A stretch of DNA of 8,865 nucleotides from Gammaproteobacteria bacterium (GTDB lineage Bacteria; Pseudomonadota; Gammaproteobacteria; UBA9214): positions 1 through 8,865 of the forward strand of contig DAOVYA010000049.1 in assembly GCA_030635865.1 (NCBI GenBank). The letters are read 5' to 3'. The notes beneath the pieces were generated by a model. That model did not search any database and was not told the DNA's origin. It worked only from the letters and a program-made list of their open reading frames with translations. Made by a program: the position numbers and the translations under genes. Shown here piece after piece: positions 7,519-8,865 of this stretch (within the stretch, counting starts at the first letter, position 1; each line of letters starts with the position of its first letter).

Positions 7519-7889
7519 TCCATGGTTCCGAATGACCTGGCCCCGCATTCCAGGGTGACTTGAATCACTCTTCACGAAATCACACTGTAATCAACACAAT
7601 ACCGGGGAAACAGGGGTATTCTCCCCCAATCCAGGCAGATTTACCCCGGGAAAGACCCCTGGCTCGCATTCTCACCGCGGGGCAAGATGGTCGCGCAGAG
7701 ATTTGGATTTATCGCGCTTTTTCTGATGGAGCGGAATACAGACCGTATTTCCGACTATGTACCGGGCAAGGCTGCGAAGTGGCCTTGTAGTTCTGGCCGC
7801 GGGAGGCAGAATGCCGGTAGCGACCTGAAGAAAATGTGCGGTAAATTCAAAGATCAAGCGAGGACCCGTCATCGTGGTGGGAATGCGGG
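7519..7889. other. Long intergenic stretch between dut and algC
   Basis: I see no credible gene in these 371 bases. Short open frames on both strands translate the repeat at 7764-7790 and resemble no family. The left part has GC-rich inverted pairs, CAGGGGT (7611-7617) with ACCCCTG (7655-7661), and CCGGGG (7602-7607) with CCCCGG (7644-7649), which could fold into an imperfect stem. There is no tRNA and no terminator with a T-run after dut. Confidence 0.5.
7764..7790 (+). repeat. Dispersed hairpin repeat, copy 2
   Basis: The same 27-base unit as at 2141-2167, with one difference (T at 7780 in place of C). The stem is CAAGGC (7767-7772) with GCCTTG (7782-7787), and the single change falls in the loop, so both arms are kept. 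It sits between two co-oriented genes, dut and algC, unlike copy 1, which lies between convergent genes. Confidence 0.7.
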
Positions 7890-8345
7890 CTAGCACCGCC
7901 CTGTATGGCCAAATCCGCCGGCCCCGCGCTCACTGGCGACAAATTCCTCAACAATCTCAAAATCCGCATGCACCACGGGAACAATGACCATCTGCGCAAT
8001 ACGTTCGCCGGGCTCGACCGTAAATGACTCACCACCACGGTTCCAGCAGGATACGAACACCTGGCCCTGGTAATCGGAGTCGATCAGGCCCACCAGGTTG
8101 CCAAGTACGATACCGTGCTTGTGACCAAGTCCGGAACGCGGTAACAGGATTGCAGCCAGCCCCGGGTCCTCCACATGAATGGCCATGCCGGTGGGTATCA
8201 AATGTGTATCGCCGGGCGCCATTTCCAGCGCCTCGTCAACACAGGCACGCATGTCCATCCCGGCAGATCCATCAGTAGCGTAGTGTGGTAACGGGAATTC
8301 CCTGCCCAGGCGCGGGTCAAGGATCTTAAGCTGAATCTTTTGCAT
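7890..8345 (-). CDS. dut: Deoxyuridine 5'-triphosphate nucleotidohydrolase (dUTPase)
   Basis: Dut hydrolyses dUTP to dUMP and pyrophosphate, keeping uracil out of DNA and supplying thymidylate synthesis. It works as a trimer in the cytoplasm. The 151-residue product has all five family motifs: [12 protein letters not shown] (23-34), PRSGLG (69-74), GLIDSDYQG (86-94, with the catalytic aspartate D89), PGERIAQ (112-118) and the C-terminal arm [12 protein letters not shown] (139-150). The frame is open further upstream to 8414, but [14 protein letters not shown] at 8345 matches the E. coli start and has GGAG four bases upstream. The gene overlaps the end of coaBC by 20 bases, showing tight translational linkage. 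Confidence 0.97.
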   Translation of the reverse strand: MQKIQLKILDPRLGREFPLPHYATDGSAGMDMRACVDEALEMAPGDTHLIPTGMAIHVEDPGLAAILLPRSGLGHKHGIVLGNLVGLIDSDYQGQVFVSCWNRGGESFTVEPGERIAQMVIVPVVHADFEIVEEFVASERGAGGFGHTGRC

Positions 8346-8865
8346 GGGGCTCCAGAATATTGACCACGTTGGCACGGCTGCGACTGATAGTAAATCGTTC
8401 GGCAAGCGTTGCAATCAATTGTCTTGCCAGCCTGTTTTTTCCGGTACGTGCAAGCGTAACCGAACCATCCTTCCAGAAAACCTGCAGGGCGTTTTCTTCC
8501 ACATCAAACCCGAGTTGTGAACCAACCTCGTTGGCTGCAATCATGTCGAGCCCCTTGGCTTCCAGCTTGCCACGGGCATTCGACTCCAACTCTCCGGTCT
8601 CGGCAGCAAAACCAACCGTGAACGGACCACCCGGGAGGGCGGCCACGGCAGCCAGGATATCCGGATTACGCTGTAAATCCAGTGTCATTGTGTCCGCGGA
8701 CTTCTTGATCTTCTGCCCCGCCACGCGAGCCGGCCGGTAATCGGCAACGGCCGCGACACTGATAAAAATATCGTTGCCTGTTGCCTGTTCGAGTACGCAT
8801 TCGTACATCGCCTGTGCCGTTTCCACATCGATGCGCTGAACACCTGGCGGCGCCTCCAGGCTCAC
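8326..8865 (-). CDS. coaBC: Phosphopantothenoylcysteine decarboxylase/synthetase, C-terminal part
   Basis: The gene runs off the right edge; 179 C-terminal residues are visible, all from the CoaB (synthetase) domain. CoaBC adds cysteine to 4'-phosphopantothenate using CTP and then decarboxylates it, two steps of coenzyme A synthesis. Visible marks are [16 protein letters not shown] near the edge, the conserved AAVADYRP (residues 38-45 of the visible part), the lysine-rich KIKK (52-55, including the presumed catalytic lysine), the nucleotide-site VGFAAET (84-90) and DMIAANEV (107-114). The CoaC flavin domain, the first half of CoaB and the true start lie outside. The GTG at the edge is an internal valine codon. 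The stop lies inside dut, so the two genes are co-transcribed. Confidence 0.95.
   Translation of the reverse strand: MSLEAPPGVQRIDVETAQAMYECVLEQATGNDIFISVAAVADYRPARVAGQKIKKSADTMTLDLQRNPDILAAVAALPGGPFTVGFAAETGELESNARGKLEAKGLDMIAANEVGSQLGFDVEENALQVFWKDGSVTLARTGKNRLARQLIATLAERFTISRSRANVVNILEPHAKDSA

Noticed and set aside
7560..7790. Plus-strand open frame of 76 codons between dut and algC
   Set aside because: Its C-terminus translates the dispersed hairpin repeat, it has no ribosome-binding site, and the rest resembles nothing known.
7672..7896. Minus-strand open frame of 74 codons overlapping the end of dut
   Set aside because: It starts at a GTG inside the dut stop region and runs through the repeat at 7764-7790; there is no domain or start signal.
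8346..8414. Longer dut start at 8414
   Set aside because: The extra 23 residues are coaBC sequence in another frame and are absent from the family; the start at 8345 has GGAG and the conserved N-terminus.

Overview
The window reads as an ordinary chromosomal housekeeping segment from a gammaproteobacterium of moderate GC content. PyrE, Dut and ArgB are close to their enterobacterial or pseudomonad counterparts. From memory, coaBC-dut-algC-argB with pyrE and a Crc/Xth-type gene nearby is an arrangement also known from Pseudomonas. The protein sequences and the heavy load of intergenic repeats suggest an environmental, non-Pseudomonas lineage, but I cannot name the genus.

Layout from left to right: a repeat element (A); an exodeoxyribonuclease III/Crc-family gene on the minus strand; a second, inverted copy of the repeat (B) that runs almost to the start codon of pyrE; pyrE on the plus strand; a 230-base convergent gap packed with hairpins and direct repeats; a TauE/SafE (TSUP) membrane transporter on the minus strand, with a GTG start; a short divergent promoter region; a secreted DUF4124 coiled-coil protein on the plus strand; then, all on the minus strand, argB, a long algC (membrane sensor-like N-terminus fused to a complete phosphohexomutase), a 452-base gap, dut, and the 3' part of coaBC running off the right edge.

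Functionally the minus-strand group covers coenzyme A synthesis (coaBC), dUTP removal (dut), sugar-1-phosphate supply for envelope polysaccharides (algC) and arginine synthesis (argB). pyrE makes the pyrimidine nucleotide OMP. dut overlaps the end of coaBC and is surely co-transcribed with it. The long gap before algC, with a possible promoter and a perfect palindrome, suggests algC-argB can also be expressed separately.

I found no phage, CRISPR, toxin-antitoxin or defence genes. The most notable things are the inverted pair of MITE-like repeat elements bracketing the xth gene and forming the pyrE leader, a second family of dispersed hairpin repeats (positions 2141 and 7764), the receptor-like N-terminus on AlgC, and a Crc-locus nuclease that keeps all the catalytic residues that Pseudomonas Crc has lost.
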